Assembly (NCBI GenBank): GCA_030604135.1
Contig: JAUVWL010000007.1
Span: forward strand, 1 to 64,000
Length of the DNA: 64,000 nt
From: Burkholderiales bacterium
GTDB lineage: Bacteria > Pseudomonadota > Gammaproteobacteria > Burkholderiales > Burkholderiaceae_C
Direction of reading: 5' to 3'
Positions 43,522-53,500 of the stretch are shown here, in pieces. The position numbers and the translations under genes were made by a program. The first letter of the stretch is position 1, and each line of letters opens with the position of its first letter. The notes beneath the pieces were generated by a model. It had not been told where the DNA came from. It did no database searches and saw only the letters and a list, made by a program, of their open reading frames with translations.

Positions 43522-45363
43522 TCAGCCCTGCCGCGCCAACCACGCCCGCCAGCTCCCCAGCGCAGTGATCTCGGTCCCCCCCTCCACCCCAACCGCCTCG
43601 CACACAAACCCGCTCACCCACGCCCCATCGGCCAGCTTGACCTTGCCGATGCCCAGCGGGGCGGGGATGCCGTCGACGAAGCTGCCGAAGTGTTCGGCGG
43701 GCAGTTCCCAGACTTCCATGTCGATGGCGGCGCCGCCTTCGTTGACGCGCACCATGCCGGGCCGCTGGACCGGGCCGCCGGCGAGGGCGTAGAACTTGTA
43801 TTCGGGTGCGGACTGCACGGCGCCGAGCAGGCGCGCGCCGCGTTGGGTGAGTTGCCAGTTGAGCGGCAAACCGCTGAGGTGGGCGCCGCAGACGGCGACC
43901 TTGACGGTGCCGGCGGTGTTGCTGCCTTTGGGCAGCTCGGTGGTGGTGATGGCGGGGGTGTCGGCCAGCGTTGCGGCGGTGGCGCCGAGTGAGGGCGCGG
44001 CCTGTGCTCGGTGGAAGCGATCGGCCAGGCGCAGCAGGGGCACGTCCTTGAACGCGGGGGCGGCCAGGGTCACGCCCCAGGGCAGGCCTTGCGCGTCGCC
44101 GCTGGCCTGGAAGCCGGCGGGCACCGCGACGGCGGCGTAGTCCAGCAGGTTCATGAAGTTGGTGTAGTAGCCCAGGTTGCTGTTGAGGCGGATCGGGTCG
44201 GCCTGCATGTCGGCGATGCGGTAGATCGTTCCCGCCGTGGGCGTGAGCAGGCAGTCGATGTCCTTCCACACCGCGTCGCACACGCGCTTGAGCACCTTGA
44301 GGCGGTAGCTTGCGGCGAAGGCGTCGGCGGCGGTCTTGGCCTTACCGCCTTCGATGATGGTGCGCACGGGCGGGAACACGGCCTCGGGCTGGGCGTCGAT
44401 GAAGTCCTTGATGGCGACGTAGCGCTCGGCCACCCAGGGGCCTTCGTAGAGCAGGCGCGCGGCTTCGAGAAAGGGGGTGAGGTCCACTTCGACGGCGGTG
44501 CCGCCGAGGGCGTGCAGGCGCTCGATGCTCTGCGCGAACAGTTCGACGGCGGCCTCGTTGCCGAAGAAGTTGAGGTCCTGCGGGCGCGGCACGCCAAAGC
44601 GGAACGGGCCGGCCGAGAAATCCACACCAAAGGGCTTGGCGGCGCGGCTGAAGGCGTCGGTTTCGTCGGGCACCGCGGCCACAGCCAGCACGGCCTGCGC
44701 GTCGGCGGCGGTGAGGGCGAAGATGGACACGGTGTCCACCGACCGGCAGGCGGGCACCACGCCGGTGGCCGAGAGCAGGCCGATGCTGGGCTTGAGGCCG
44801 ATGAGGTTGTTGAAGCTGGCGGGCACGCGGCCGGAGCCGGCCGTGTCGGTGCCCAGCGAGAAGCTGACCCAGCCTTTTGCCACGCTCACGGCCGAGCCGC
44901 TGCTGGAGCCGCCCGAGACGAAGTCGGGGTTGAAGGCGTTGCGGCACGCGCCGTAGGGCGAGCGCGTGCCGTTGAGGCCGGTGGCGAACTGGTCGAGGTT
45001 GACCTTGCCCAGCGGCACGGCGCCGGCCGCAATGAGCTGCTGCACGAGGAAGGCGCTCTCCGTGGGCGTGTACGCGTATTCGGGGCAGCCCGCGGTGGTG
45101 GGGATGTGCGCGAGGTCGATGTTGTCCTTGATGGCGAAGGGCACACCGTACAGCGGCAGGCTGGCCGGGTCCACGCCGCCAGCACTTTCCAAACGGGCGA
45201 CGTAGGGCTCGATCTCGGCGTCGGTCAGGCGGTGGATGAAGGCGTTGTTCGCGTCGCTGGCGCAGCGGCGCATGGCCTCGGCGATGACGGCGCGCACCGG
45301 GGTGCCGGTGGCGTAGGCGGCGCGCAGGCTGGCGAGGTCGAAACTGAGGGTGCTGAGGTCCAT
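43522..45363 (-). CDS. atzF: Allophanate hydrolase
   Basis: Amidase of 613 residues that splits allophanate to ammonia and CO2, the final step of guanidine or urea carboxylation routes. The amidase-signature domain (about 25-440) contains the Lys of PFAIKDNID, GGSSSGSA with the cis-Ser, and the nucleophile Ser in GTDTAGSGRVPA. The C-terminal domain (about 480-613) is the allophanate-hydrolase-specific AtzF tail (TVAVCGAHLSG-type, YALAGGPVQRPGMV). It is the last gene of the riboswitch-led operon, 169 bp after the carboxylase. Confidence 0.95.
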   Translation of the reverse strand: MDLSTLSFDLASLRAAYATGTPVRAVIAEAMRRCASDANNAFIHRLTDAEIEPYVARLESAGGVDPASLPLYGVPFAIKDNIDLAHIPTTAGCPEYAYTPTESAFLVQQLIAAGAVPLGKVNLDQFATGLNGTRSPYGACRNAFNPDFVSGGSSSGSAVSVAKGWVSFSLGTDTAGSGRVPASFNNLIGLKPSIGLLSATGVVPACRSVDTVSIFALTAADAQAVLAVAAVPDETDAFSRAAKPFGVDFSAGPFRFGVPRPQDLNFFGNEAAVELFAQSIERLHALGGTAVEVDLTPFLEAARLLYEGPWVAERYVAIKDFIDAQPEAVFPPVRTIIEGGKAKTAADAFAASYRLKVLKRVCDAVWKDIDCLLTPTAGTIYRIADMQADPIRLNSNLGYYTNFMNLLDYAAVAVPAGFQASGDAQGLPWGVTLAAPAFKDVPLLRLADRFHRAQAAPSLGATAATLADTPAITTTELPKGSNTAGTVKVAVCGAHLSGLPLNWQLTQRGARLLGAVQSAPEYKFYALAGGPVQRPGMVRVNEGGAAIDMEVWELPAEHFGSFVDGIPAPLGIGKVKLADGAWVSGFVCEAVGVEGGTEITALGSWRAWLARQG

Positions 45364-45452
45364 CGGGGGCTCCGTGAAAAGGATCTGAATGTGTTTCGGT
45401 TGTCCATGGCGCCGGAGCGTCACCCGCAACGCGTGAAGCGGTCCCATCCAGG

Positions 45453-45531
45453 GGCACCGAGGAACCGGCTCTGCCGGGCCTCTGGTGCCGCCCCCATTGA
45501 GGGGGGTGACGCGAAGCGGCGCGGGGGGTGT
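45453..45531 (-). repeat. Dispersed intergenic repeat, copy 1 (post-stop)
   Basis: On the minus strand it begins 1 bp after the carboxylase stop: CCCCCCGCGCCGCTTCGCGTC, then a C-run, and a stem with outer arms GGCACC/GGTGCC around GGAACCGGC / GCCGGGCC. Copies 2 and 3 share the same order of blocks. Confidence 0.8.
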
Positions 45532-45532
45532 T

Positions 45533-48500
45533 TCATTCCACTAGCACCAGCACGTCCTGGCCGGCGGCCACGGGCGCGCCTTCGCGGCACATGAGGCGGT
45601 GCACGGTGGCGTCCTGTGGCGAGAGCACGTTGAATTCCATCTTCATGGACTCGACCACCAGCAGCACGTCGCCGGCGGCCACGCGCTGGCCTTCGCTGAC
45701 CAGCACCTTCCACACGCTGCCGGGCACGCTGCTGGCCAGCGGGCGGCCGCCGGGCGGCAGGTCCAGCTCGACGCTGGCGTCGGCCGCGGCCACGTCGGCG
45801 TCGCCCGCGTAGGCCAGTTGCCCGCTGGCGGCCCAGCGCTCGCGCTCGGCGTCGAAGGCGGCCTGCTGCTGCGCCTTGAAGGCGCCGATGCTGGCGGCGT
45901 TGTCGGCCAGGAAGCGGCGGTAGTCGCGCAGGCTGAAGGTCGTCTCTTCGACTTGCAGCGCGTAGCCGCCGTGCGGGAAGGCGGCGCGGATGCGCAGCAG
46001 CTCGTCCTGGTCCACCGGCACGAAGCGGATCTGGTCAAAGAAGCGCAGCAGCCAGGGCTGCTCGAACACCGAGCCCGGCTCGCCATGGCGCCAGCGGTTC
46101 CACATCTGCAGCGTGCGGCCGACGAACTGGTAGCCGCCGGGGCCTTCCATGCCGTAGACGCAGAGGTAGGCGCCGCCGATGCCGACGGCGTTCTCGGGCG
46201 TCCAGGTGCGCGCAGGGTTGTACTTGGTGGTCACCAGGCGGTGGCGCGGGTCCACCGGCGTGGCCACCGGTGCGCCCAGGTACACGTCGCCCAGGCCGAG
46301 CACCAGGTAGCTGGCGTCGAAGACGACCTTGAACACGTCGTCGATGCTGCCCAGCCCGTTGATGCGGCGGATGAACTCGATGTTGCTCGGGCACCAGGGC
46401 GCGTCGGGCCGCACCGATTGCATGTACTTCTCGATGGCCAGTTTCGTCTGCGGGTCGTCCCAGGAGAGCGGCAGGTGCACGATGCGGCTGGGCACCTGCA
46501 TGTCGTCGACGGCGGGCAGCGCGGCTTCGGCTTCGACCAGCACCTTCAGCAGCGCGGCGCGCGAGACCTTGGCGGGGTCGAAGTGCAGCTGCAGAGAACG
46601 GATGCCCGGCGTCATGTCGACGATGCCGGGCAGGGTGCCCGCCTCGATGCGCGAACGCAGCGCCTGCATCAGCACGTGCACGCGCAGGCGCAGTTCGATG
46701 TCGAGCACCAGCGGGCCGAACTCGACCAGCAGGTAACGGTCGCCGGCCTGGCGCACCACCATGGCGGGCACGGCCTCGTCTTCGCGCGCCGGGTCGGCCA
46801 GGACAATGGGCGTGGGGTGGGCGGTGACGTCGTCGCTTGGCTTGGCGGCCAGTGGCTGGCTGAGCGAGATGAGCGCGGCGTCGAGCATCGCGCTGCGGTC
46901 CAGCGCCTGGTCCAGCGAGAGGCGGTGGAAGCGCACCGTGTCGCCGGGGCGCAGCTGGCCGAGCTTCCAGAGTTCGGCGTCGACCACCACGGCCGGGCAG
47001 ACGAAGCCGCCGAGGCTGGGGCCGTCGGGGCCGAGGATGACCGGCATGTCGCCGGTGAAGTCGATGGCGCCAATGGCGTAGGCGTTGTCGTGGATGTTGG
47101 ACGGGTGCAGGCCGGCCTCGCCACCGTCGGGGCGCGCCCACTGTGGCCGGGGACCGATCAGGCGCACGCCGGTGCGGCTGGAGTTGTAGTGCACCTCCCA
47201 GTCGGTGGCGAAGAAGGTGGCCACGTCATCGGGTGTGAAGAAGTCGGGCGCGCCGTGCGGGCCGTAGAGCACGCCCACGTCCCAGTGGTGGTTGAAGGCG
47301 GGCACGGTGTCGGGGGATGCGCTCACGCCCGCCGTGCCGGCGCCGGGCGCGGCCAGGTGCAGCACGTCGCCGGTGCGCAGGTGGCGGCCGGCGTGGCCGC
47401 CGAACTGGCCGAGCGTGAAGGTGCTGCGGCTGCCCAGATACAGCGGCACGTCGAAGCCGCCGCCCACGGCCAGGCACAGGCGCGCGCCGCCCTCTGCACG
47501 GCCGATGGCGAGCACGCTGCCGGCGGCTACGCGGTGGCTCTGCCACATCTCCAGTGGCGCGCCGTCAAGTGTCACCTTCACCGGCGCGCCGGTCACGGCG
47601 ATCACCGCGTCGGCGTTGAAGCGCAGCGTGGGGCCGGAGAGCGTGATCTCCAGCGCGGCCGCGTCGTCGGCGTTGCCCACCAGGCGGTTGGCCATGCGGT
47701 GGGCGTAGGCGTCCATGGGGCCGCTGGGCGGCACGCCCACGTCCCAGTGACCGAGGCGCCCCGGCCAGTCCTGCACGCTGGTCTGCACGCCGGGCTCCAC
47801 CACTTCGACGGTCGCGGGACGGAAGTGGAAGCTGTTGAGAAAGCGCGTGACCTGCCGGCCTGTGCGGAACACCGGGTCGCGCACCACCTGGCGCAGGTAG
47901 CCCAGGTTGGTTTCGATGCCGGCCAGGCGCGTGGCGGCCAGCGCGGCCTCGAGCTTGTGCAGCGCCTGCTCGCGGTCGGGCGCAGTGACGATGAGCTTGG
48001 CCAGCATGGGGTCGTACCAGGCGGGCACCTCGGTGCCGCGCTCGACCCAGCCGTCCACGCGAGCATCGCTTGGGAAAGCCACCTCGGTCAGCAGGCCGGC
48101 GCTGGGCTGGAAGTTTTTCGCCGGGTCTTCGGCGTACAGCCGCACCTGGATGGACGCACCCTGCGGGGTGGGTGCCAGCGTGGCCAACGGCGGCAGATCA
48201 CCGGCGGCGAGTTGCACCATCCACGCGACCAGATCGACGCCAGTCACCTGCTCGGTCACGCCGTGTTCCACCTGCAGGCGGGTGTTGACTTCAAGGAAAT
48301 AGAACTGGCCGGTGGCGGCGTCGTAGACGAATTCCACCGTGCCGGCCGAGCGGTAGTTGACCGCCTGCGCCAGACGCACCGCGGTGGCGTGCAGTTCGCT
48401 GCGCTGCGCGTCGGTCAGGCCCGGCGCGGGCGTCTCTTCGATCACCTTCTGGTTGCGGCGTTGCACCGAGCAGTCGCGCTCGCCCAGCGCGAGCACCGTG

Positions 48501-49153
48501 CCCGCGCCGTCGCCGAAGACCTGCACCTCGATGTGGCGCGCCTGCTCGACGTACTTCTCCAGGAAGAGGCCGGCGTCTTTGAAGTTGGCGCTGGCCAGGC
48601 GCTGCACCGAGGCGAAGGCATCGCTGAGTTCGTCTTCGCTCCACACCAGGCGCATGCCGATGCCACCGCCGCCGGCCGTGCTCTTGAGCATGACCGGGTA
48701 GCCGATGCGCAGGGCCTCGGCGCGGGCCTGCGCGGCATCCTGCAGCAGACCGGTGCCGGGCAGCAGCGGCACGCCGCGCTGTTCGGCCAGGTCGCGTGCC
48801 GTGTGCTTGAGGCCGAAGGCGCGCATCTGATCGGGCGTGGGGCCGATGAAGGCGATGCCCGCGTCTTCGCAGGCCTGGGCAAAGCCCGGGTTTTCGGACA
48901 GGAAACCGTAGCCGGGGTGGATGGCCTGGGCGCCACAGTCTTTGGCAATCTGCAGGATGCGGTCGGCCCGGAGGTAACTCTCGGCCGCGGGCGCGGGGCC
49001 GAGCAAATAGGCCTCGTCGGCCTCGCGCACGTGGCGGGCCTGCGCGTCGGCTTCGGAATATACGGCCACGCTCTGCACGCCCAGCGCCTTGAGGGTGCGG
49101 ATGATGCGGCAGGCGATGGCGCCTCGGTTGGCGATCAGGACCTTGCGGAACAT
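45533..49153 (-). CDS. Biotin-dependent guanidine/urea carboxylase
   Basis: Multidomain enzyme of 1206 residues. Biotin carboxylase comes first (1-450: [21 protein letters not shown]-grasp [13 protein letters not shown]). The carboxyltransferase region follows, with the AHS2 and AHS1 domains (about 465-1040: [19 protein letters not shown] and [15 protein letters not shown]). The biotinyl domain ends the chain with Lys1171 in ESMKMEF. Genes of this type were long called urea carboxylase. Downstream of a guanidine-I riboswitch and with two DUF1989 partners, guanidine is the likely substrate, giving carboxyguanidine. The Asp/Asn residue that separates the two specificities was not located here. 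Confidence 0.9.
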   Translation of the reverse strand: MFRKVLIANRGAIACRIIRTLKALGVQSVAVYSEADAQARHVREADEAYLLGPAPAAESYLRADRILQIAKDCGAQAIHPGYGFLSENPGFAQACEDAGIAFIGPTPDQMRAFGLKHTARDLAEQRGVPLLPGTGLLQDAAQARAEALRIGYPVMLKSTAGGGGIGMRLVWSEDELSDAFASVQRLASANFKDAGLFLEKYVEQARHIEVQVFGDGAGTVLALGERDCSVQRRNQKVIEETPAPGLTDAQRSELHATAVRLAQAVNYRSAGTVEFVYDAATGQFYFLEVNTRLQVEHGVTEQVTGVDLVAWMVQLAAGDLPPLATLAPTPQGASIQVRLYAEDPAKNFQPSAGLLTEVAFPSDARVDGWVERGTEVPAWYDPMLAKLIVTAPDREQALHKLEAALAATRLAGIETNLGYLRQVVRDPVFRTGRQVTRFLNSFHFRPATVEVVEPGVQTSVQDWPGRLGHWDVGVPPSGPMDAYAHRMANRLVGNADDAAALEITLSGPTLRFNADAVIAVTGAPVKVTLDGAPLEMWQSHRVAAGSVLAIGRAEGGARLCLAVGGGFDVPLYLGSRSTFTLGQFGGHAGRHLRTGDVLHLAAPGAGTAGVSASPDTVPAFNHHWDVGVLYGPHGAPDFFTPDDVATFFATDWEVHYNSSRTGVRLIGPRPQWARPDGGEAGLHPSNIHDNAYAIGAIDFTGDMPVILGPDGPSLGGFVCPAVVVDAELWKLGQLRPGDTVRFHRLSLDQALDRSAMLDAALISLSQPLAAKPSDDVTAHPTPIVLADPAREDEAVPAMVVRQAGDRYLLVEFGPLVLDIELRLRVHVLMQALRSRIEAGTLPGIVDMTPGIRSLQLHFDPAKVSRAALLKVLVEAEAALPAVDDMQVPSRIVHLPLSWDDPQTKLAIEKYMQSVRPDAPWCPSNIEFIRRINGLGSIDDVFKVVFDASYLVLGLGDVYLGAPVATPVDPRHRLVTTKYNPARTWTPENAVGIGGAYLCVYGMEGPGGYQFVGRTLQMWNRWRHGEPGSVFEQPWLLRFFDQIRFVPVDQDELLRIRAAFPHGGYALQVEETTFSLRDYRRFLADNAASIGAFKAQQQAAFDAERERWAASGQLAYAGDADVAAADASVELDLPPGGRPLASSVPGSVWKVLVSEGQRVAAGDVLLVVESMKMEFNVLSPQDATVHRLMCREGAPVAAGQDVLVLVE

Positions 49154-49255
49154 GGGTTCTCCGGTGGCAGGCCGTCCTGCCGAGGCGATGACATCAGACG
49201 GGTCGTCCCGTCGTCAGATGGAAGAAACAGATGCGTGCACGGGCTGCTTCCAGCA

Positions 49256-49332
49256 CACACCGCGGAACCGGCTTCGCCGGGCCGCTGGTGTGGTCCCCCT
49301 GGGGGGAAGACGCGAAGCGGCGCAGGGGGGTG
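49256..49332 (-). repeat. Dispersed intergenic repeat, copy 2 (post-stop)
   Basis: It starts 1 bp after the stop of the second DUF1989 gene. CCCCCCTGCGCCGCTTCGCGTC is followed by a C-run/G-run stem and GGCCCGGCGAAGCCGGTTCC within CACACC/GGTGTG arms, aligned with copies 1 and 3. Confidence 0.8.
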
Positions 49333-49333
49333 C

Positions 49334-50011
49334 TCATGTCTGGTCCCAGACCAGCAGTTGAATGGGGGTGGGGTTGTAGGCGTTGCAGGGGTTGTTCAGC
49401 TGGGGGCAGTTGCTGATCAGCACCCACAGGTCCATCTCGGCGCGCATCTCCACGTACTTGCCCGGGCCGGACACGCCGTCGGCGAACTGGAGGTCGCCGC
49501 TGTCGGTGACCGGCACGTTCATGAAGAAGTTGATGTTGGGCACCAGGTCGCGCTTGGTCAGGCCGATGTCGGCGTGCTGCATGGCGACAAGGTAGTTGTC
49601 GCGGCAGTTGTGCATGAACTTCTTCTGCAGCGCGTAGCGCACGGTGTTGCTCTCGGCCGCGCAGGCGCCGCCCAGGGTGTCGTGGCGGCCGCAGGTGTCG
49701 GCCACGATGGTGAGCATGGGGCGGCCGTCGTTGCTGCGGATGACCGAGCCGGTGGTCAGGTAGATGCCGCCCTGGTGCACCATGGTGTCGATGGCGCTGT
49801 AGTGCTCGGCCAGGTCGTCGCGGTTGTAGAACAGCACGTCGGCGGCCTGGTTGCCCTCCAGGTCCACGATGCGCAGGGTCTGGCCCTTGTTGACCGCGAA
49901 CAGAATGGGCTCGCCCGGCGGGTGGCGCTGGTCTAGAACGGCCTGGGCCGGGTCGAGCGCACTCTCCTGGATGCGGATGTCGGTGGCCTGGTTTTCGGTG
50001 GTGGCGTTCAT
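49334..50011 (-). CDS. cgdB: DUF1989 protein, probable carboxyguanidine deiminase subunit
   Basis: One of two urea-carboxylase-associated (DUF1989) proteins in the operon, 225 residues. NKGQTLRIVDLEGNQAADVLFYN, GSVIRSNDGRPMLTIVADTCGRHD and the Cys/His-bearing ALQKKFMHNCRDNYL and DIGLTKRDLVPNINFFMNV segments are the family core. The paired proteins are known in guanidine-using bacteria as a heteromeric deiminase turning carboxyguanidine into allophanate. ATG 50011 has GGAGA upstream; a GTG 18 bp earlier is possible. The A/B naming is tentative. Confidence 0.82.
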   Translation of the reverse strand: MNATTENQATDIRIQESALDPAQAVLDQRHPPGEPILFAVNKGQTLRIVDLEGNQAADVLFYNRDDLAEHYSAIDTMVHQGGIYLTTGSVIRSNDGRPMLTIVADTCGRHDTLGGACAAESNTVRYALQKKFMHNCRDNYLVAMQHADIGLTKRDLVPNINFFMNVPVTDSGDLQFADGVSGPGKYVEMRAEMDLWVLISNCPQLNNPCNAYNPTPIQLLVWDQT

Positions 50012-50025
50012 GAAGGTCTCCGCGT

Positions 50026-50880
50026 TCACAGGTACAGAACATCCGAGTTGTGCAGGGCGCGCGCGTTCTCCGGGCGGAAGGCGCGGCAGGCGTCGTTGGC
50101 CGGTGCGGCTCCGCAGCGCCAGGCCAGCAGGCCCACCTTCTTCGGCGCGTAGACCGGGTTCGGGTCCAGCGCGTGCGGCGCGGTGCTGATGGCCAGGATT
50201 ACGTCCATGTCGAAGCGCAGCTCGACGTGGTCGCCGGCCCTGGCGTGGTCGGGCACGAACTGGAAGCGCCCCTGCGCGTCCACGCTGACCTTTGAAAACA
50301 GGTTGACTGGCGCAATCAGGTCACGCCGGGTCAGGCCGTACTTGCCGATCTCGATCAGCAACCCGTCCTTGCCGGAGCGGTACATGCCGTTGCGCGCGTC
50401 TTCGTAGCGGCGCTCGCCGTACCTGGCCGCCATGCGCTCGTTGTCCAGCAGGGCGCCCAGCGGGTCGTGCCAGCCCAGGCTGTCGGCAGTGACGCTGGCC
50501 AGGCTGCGGCCCATGTCACTCATCAGCACATGGCCGGCCCGGTAGTGCACGGTGTGCTGGGCCTTGAGGCTGTCGGGCATGTTGTAGCGCTCCAGCTTTT
50601 CCAGGGCCGAATAGAGCACCACGCTGACGTTGGGTCCGTCCTCCAGGGCCACGAAGCGGATGGCGCTGCCACGCGGCATGCGCCAACTCCAGTGGCCACC
50701 GCCGGGCACGATCTCGCTCCACATGGCGCGCGCGGTGTCCACACCGGCCAGCGCCGCCTGCGGAAAACGCTGCCACAGCGCGGGCGCGTCCACCGGGGCG
50801 GCCTGCGGCGGGTTGGCGGGCACCGGCACCTGCGGCTCGGTCCAGGGGGTGCTGGAGGTGGTGGGGGTGGTGTCGCTCAT
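50026..50880 (-). CDS. cgdA: DUF1989 protein, probable carboxyguanidine deiminase partner subunit
   Basis: Second DUF1989 protein, 284 residues, distinct in sequence from its neighbour but with the same core: GGGHWSWRMPRGSAIRFVAL, MSDMGRSLASVTADSLGWHDPLGA and YGLTRRDLIAPVNLFSKVSV. A Pro-rich N-terminal leader (1-30) precedes the domain. It lies 34 bp after the ATPase and 14 bp before the partner subunit. The deiminase role is inferred from established guanidine pathways and the riboswitch context. Confidence 0.82.
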   Translation of the reverse strand: MSDTTPTTSSTPWTEPQVPVPANPPQAAPVDAPALWQRFPQAALAGVDTARAMWSEIVPGGGHWSWRMPRGSAIRFVALEDGPNVSVVLYSALEKLERYNMPDSLKAQHTVHYRAGHVLMSDMGRSLASVTADSLGWHDPLGALLDNERMAARYGERRYEDARNGMYRSGKDGLLIEIGKYGLTRRDLIAPVNLFSKVSVDAQGRFQFVPDHARAGDHVELRFDMDVILAISTAPHALDPNPVYAPKKVGLLAWRCGAAPANDACRAFRPENARALHNSDVLYL

Positions 50881-50914
50881 GGGCGGTCTCCGTTGATCGT
50901 GGGGTCGGGCCAGG

Positions 50915-51772
<858 letters not shown>

Positions 51773-51835
51773 GGCTGTTCAGCCTTTCATGTCAGAGGTC
51801 AGCACAGGTGCGACGAGGGCGGCTGCACCCTCCAC

Positions 51836-51935
51836 ACGCACCGTGGAACCGGCTTTGCCGGGCCACAGGTGCGGTTCCCCCTCCAAGCCGAAGGCGCCAG
51901 AGAGGGGGGAAGACGCGAAGCGGCGCAGGGGGGTA
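51836..51935 (-). repeat. Dispersed intergenic repeat, copy 3 (post-stop, longest)
   Basis: It begins 1 bp after the permease stop. CCCCCCTGCGCCGCTTCGCG and TCTTCCCCCCTCTCTGGCGCC are followed by TTCGGCTTGGAGGGGGAACC and GGCCCGGCAAAGCCGGTTCC. The extra central stem is missing in the two shorter copies. Confidence 0.8.
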
Positions 51936-51936
51936 T

Positions 51937-52797
51937 TCACTTGATATACAGCCAGGGGAAGGCGCGGCGGTGCGCCAGGCGGAACAGCTGGTCCGTCACC
52001 AGGCCAATGAGACCGATGACGATGATGCCGGCGAAGATGGTGTCGGTCTGCAGGAAGCGCTGTGCCCGCAGGATGGCGTAGCCCAGGCCCGAGTTGGCGG
52101 CCACCAGCTCGGCCACCACCAGGTAGGTCCAGGCCCAGCCCATGGTGATGCGCAGCGTGTCCAGCAGGGCCGGCTTGGCGCTGGGGAAGATGACCTTCTC
52201 GATCAGCTCACGCCGGTTGGCCCCCATGGTCTGCGCCGCCTCGACCTGCGCGGCCGGCACGCGGCGCACGTCTTCGGCCACCATCAGCACCATCTGGAAG
52301 AAGGTGCCAATGAAGATGATGGCGATCTTCGAGCCCTCGCCAATGCCGATCCACAGCATCACCAGCGGAATGAAGGCCACCGCCGGCATGTAGCGGATGA
52401 AATCGGTCAGCGGTTCCAGCAGCGCCTGCACCGCCCGGTACGAGCCGATCAGCAGACCCAGCGGCAGCGCAATCACCGCCGACAGCAGAAAGCCCGCCAC
52501 CACCCGGTAGACGCTGATGCCCATGTCGCCCATCAGCCCGGTCTCGGTGGCCCAGGTCCAGGTCCTGTCCAGCACCTGCAGCGGCGCCGGCAGAAAGGTC
52601 GCGTCCATGCCGCCCCAGGCGGCCAGCACGGTCCACAACAACAGCGGCGTGACCAGGCCGGTCAGGGCCAGCACCCAGTAGGCCCGGCGCGAAATGGGCG
52701 CACGCACCGTCCACAGGTTGGAACGTCGCCGCGGCACGGCCGGTGCGCGGGCCACCGGCACAATGGCCTGGGCGGCCGGAGGAAGGGTCTGGGACAT
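51937..52797 (-). CDS. NitT/TauT-type ABC transporter permease
   Basis: Inner-membrane permease of 286 residues with six predicted helices. FIRYMPAVAFIPLVMLWIGIGEGSK and the EAA loop (VEAAQTMGANRRELIEKVIFPSAKPALL) are family hallmarks. The ATG has AGGAG 5 bp upstream and is the first start after the guanidine-I riboswitch. The binding-protein gene that usually comes first in such operons is absent here. Confidence 0.93.
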   Translation of the reverse strand: MSQTLPPAAQAIVPVARAPAVPRRRSNLWTVRAPISRRAYWVLALTGLVTPLLLWTVLAAWGGMDATFLPAPLQVLDRTWTWATETGLMGDMGISVYRVVAGFLLSAVIALPLGLLIGSYRAVQALLEPLTDFIRYMPAVAFIPLVMLWIGIGEGSKIAIIFIGTFFQMVLMVAEDVRRVPAAQVEAAQTMGANRRELIEKVIFPSAKPALLDTLRITMGWAWTYLVVAELVAANSGLGYAILRAQRFLQTDTIFAGIIVIGLIGLVTDQLFRLAHRRAFPWLYIK

Positions 52798-52811
52798 GCG
52801 GACTCCTGGAC

Positions 52812-52877
52812 GGGGACAAAAGGCGGAGAGGCTCGTGCGCATGCAACGAAGCGTCTCCCGGGCTTTTGTCCCTCCGT
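52812..52877 (-). promoter_or_regulatory. Riboswitch expression platform: competing hairpin
   Basis: On the minus strand the aptamer's 3' conserved segment GGGACAAAAGCCCGGGAGA can pair with the downstream TCTCCGCCTTTTGTCCC (10 bp plus 5 bp, 23-nt loop). Forming this stem would destroy the aptamer. No T-run follows the stem and the AGGAG site lies just outside it, so the mechanism is not a classic intrinsic terminator. Confidence 0.7.
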
Positions 52878-52966
52878 GGAGCCACGCGATGGTGGCCGAC
52901 TGCTCTCGGACCAGACAGCGCCGCGCTCTGCATGAATGCAGAAGCAGCGCCCGGAACCCTAGCGGT
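52850..52966 (-). ncRNA. Guanidine-I (ykkC) riboswitch aptamer
   Basis: The minus strand carries, in order, the conserved ykkC blocks CTAGGGTTCCG (52962-52952), a variable stem, GGTCCGAGAG (52912-52903), a second stem, and CACGGAGGGACAAAAGCCCG followed by GGAG (from 52878). Order, spacing and sequence match the guanidine-I class, which turns genes on when guanidinium binds. It lies about 55 nt upstream of the ABC permease of the guanidine operon. Confidence 0.93.
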
Positions 52967-53160
52967 CTTCAAGGCAAGCGGCGTGCAGGGCACGGCGCCT
53001 CTCTGGTCAGGGTGTTAGCAAGAGCGGTGCCAGTGTGGCGGGGGGTGTTGGGGGGTGGATGGCGGGGGGCATGCACCAGGATGGTGTGGGGCGCCCCAAG
53101 TGGGGGCGGCCAGTGGCCCCTCTGAACCTCGGCCAGCCATGTTGTCCATCTCGATCTGTG

Positions 53161-53194
53161 TTGACAACAGCTACACAATCACGGACAATTTGTC
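53161..53194 (+). promoter_or_regulatory. Probable promoter/operator of the TacA-TacT pair
   Basis: TTGACA at 53161 fits a -35 box, inside the near-palindrome TGTTGACAACA. The perfect palindrome GACAATTTGTC follows at 53184-53194, about where a -10 box would be; GACAAT is 17 bp from the -35. RHH antitoxins repress by binding such sites. Confidence 0.55.
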
Positions 53195-53227
53195 TATCTG
53201 TTGTGTATACGTCGGTAGGAGATTCCC

Positions 53228-53500
53228 ATGCGTGATGCCGCCATCAATTTGCGCGCCCTGCCCGAACAACGGGACCTGATCGATCACGCCGCCAGCCTGC
53301 TGGGCAAGAACCGATCAGACTTCATGCTCGAAGCGGCATGCGAGCGGGCGCAGGCCGTGGTGCTGGACCAGGTCTTTTTCAGCTTGGACGCCGACAGATT
53401 CAAGCAGTTCACCGACCTGCTCGACGAGCCCGCCGGCCCCAACCCCGGGCTTGAACGCCTCATGGCAGTGAAAGCGCCCTGGAGCAAACGGTCGGCATGA
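53228..53500 (+). CDS. tacA: DUF1778 (TacA-type) antitoxin
   Basis: Ribbon-helix-helix antitoxin of 90 residues. AINLRALPEQRDLIDHAASLLGKNRSDFMLEAACERA is the DUF1778 core that binds DNA. The C-terminal half (about 45-90: QVFFSLDADRFKQFTDLLDEP) wraps and neutralises the acetyltransferase toxin. It overlaps the toxin start by 4 bp (ATGA), the usual antitoxin-first order. GGAGA lies upstream of the ATG. Confidence 0.92.
   Translation: MRDAAINLRALPEQRDLIDHAASLLGKNRSDFMLEAACERAQAVVLDQVFFSLDADRFKQFTDLLDEPAGPNPGLERLMAVKAPWSKRSA

Noticed and set aside
45599-49936. Very long open frame on the plus strand opposite the carboxylase and DUF1989 genes
   Set aside because: It is a mirror of strongly coding minus-strand genes in high-GC DNA. 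Its product is a low-complexity Gly/Ala/His/Val chain with no domains.
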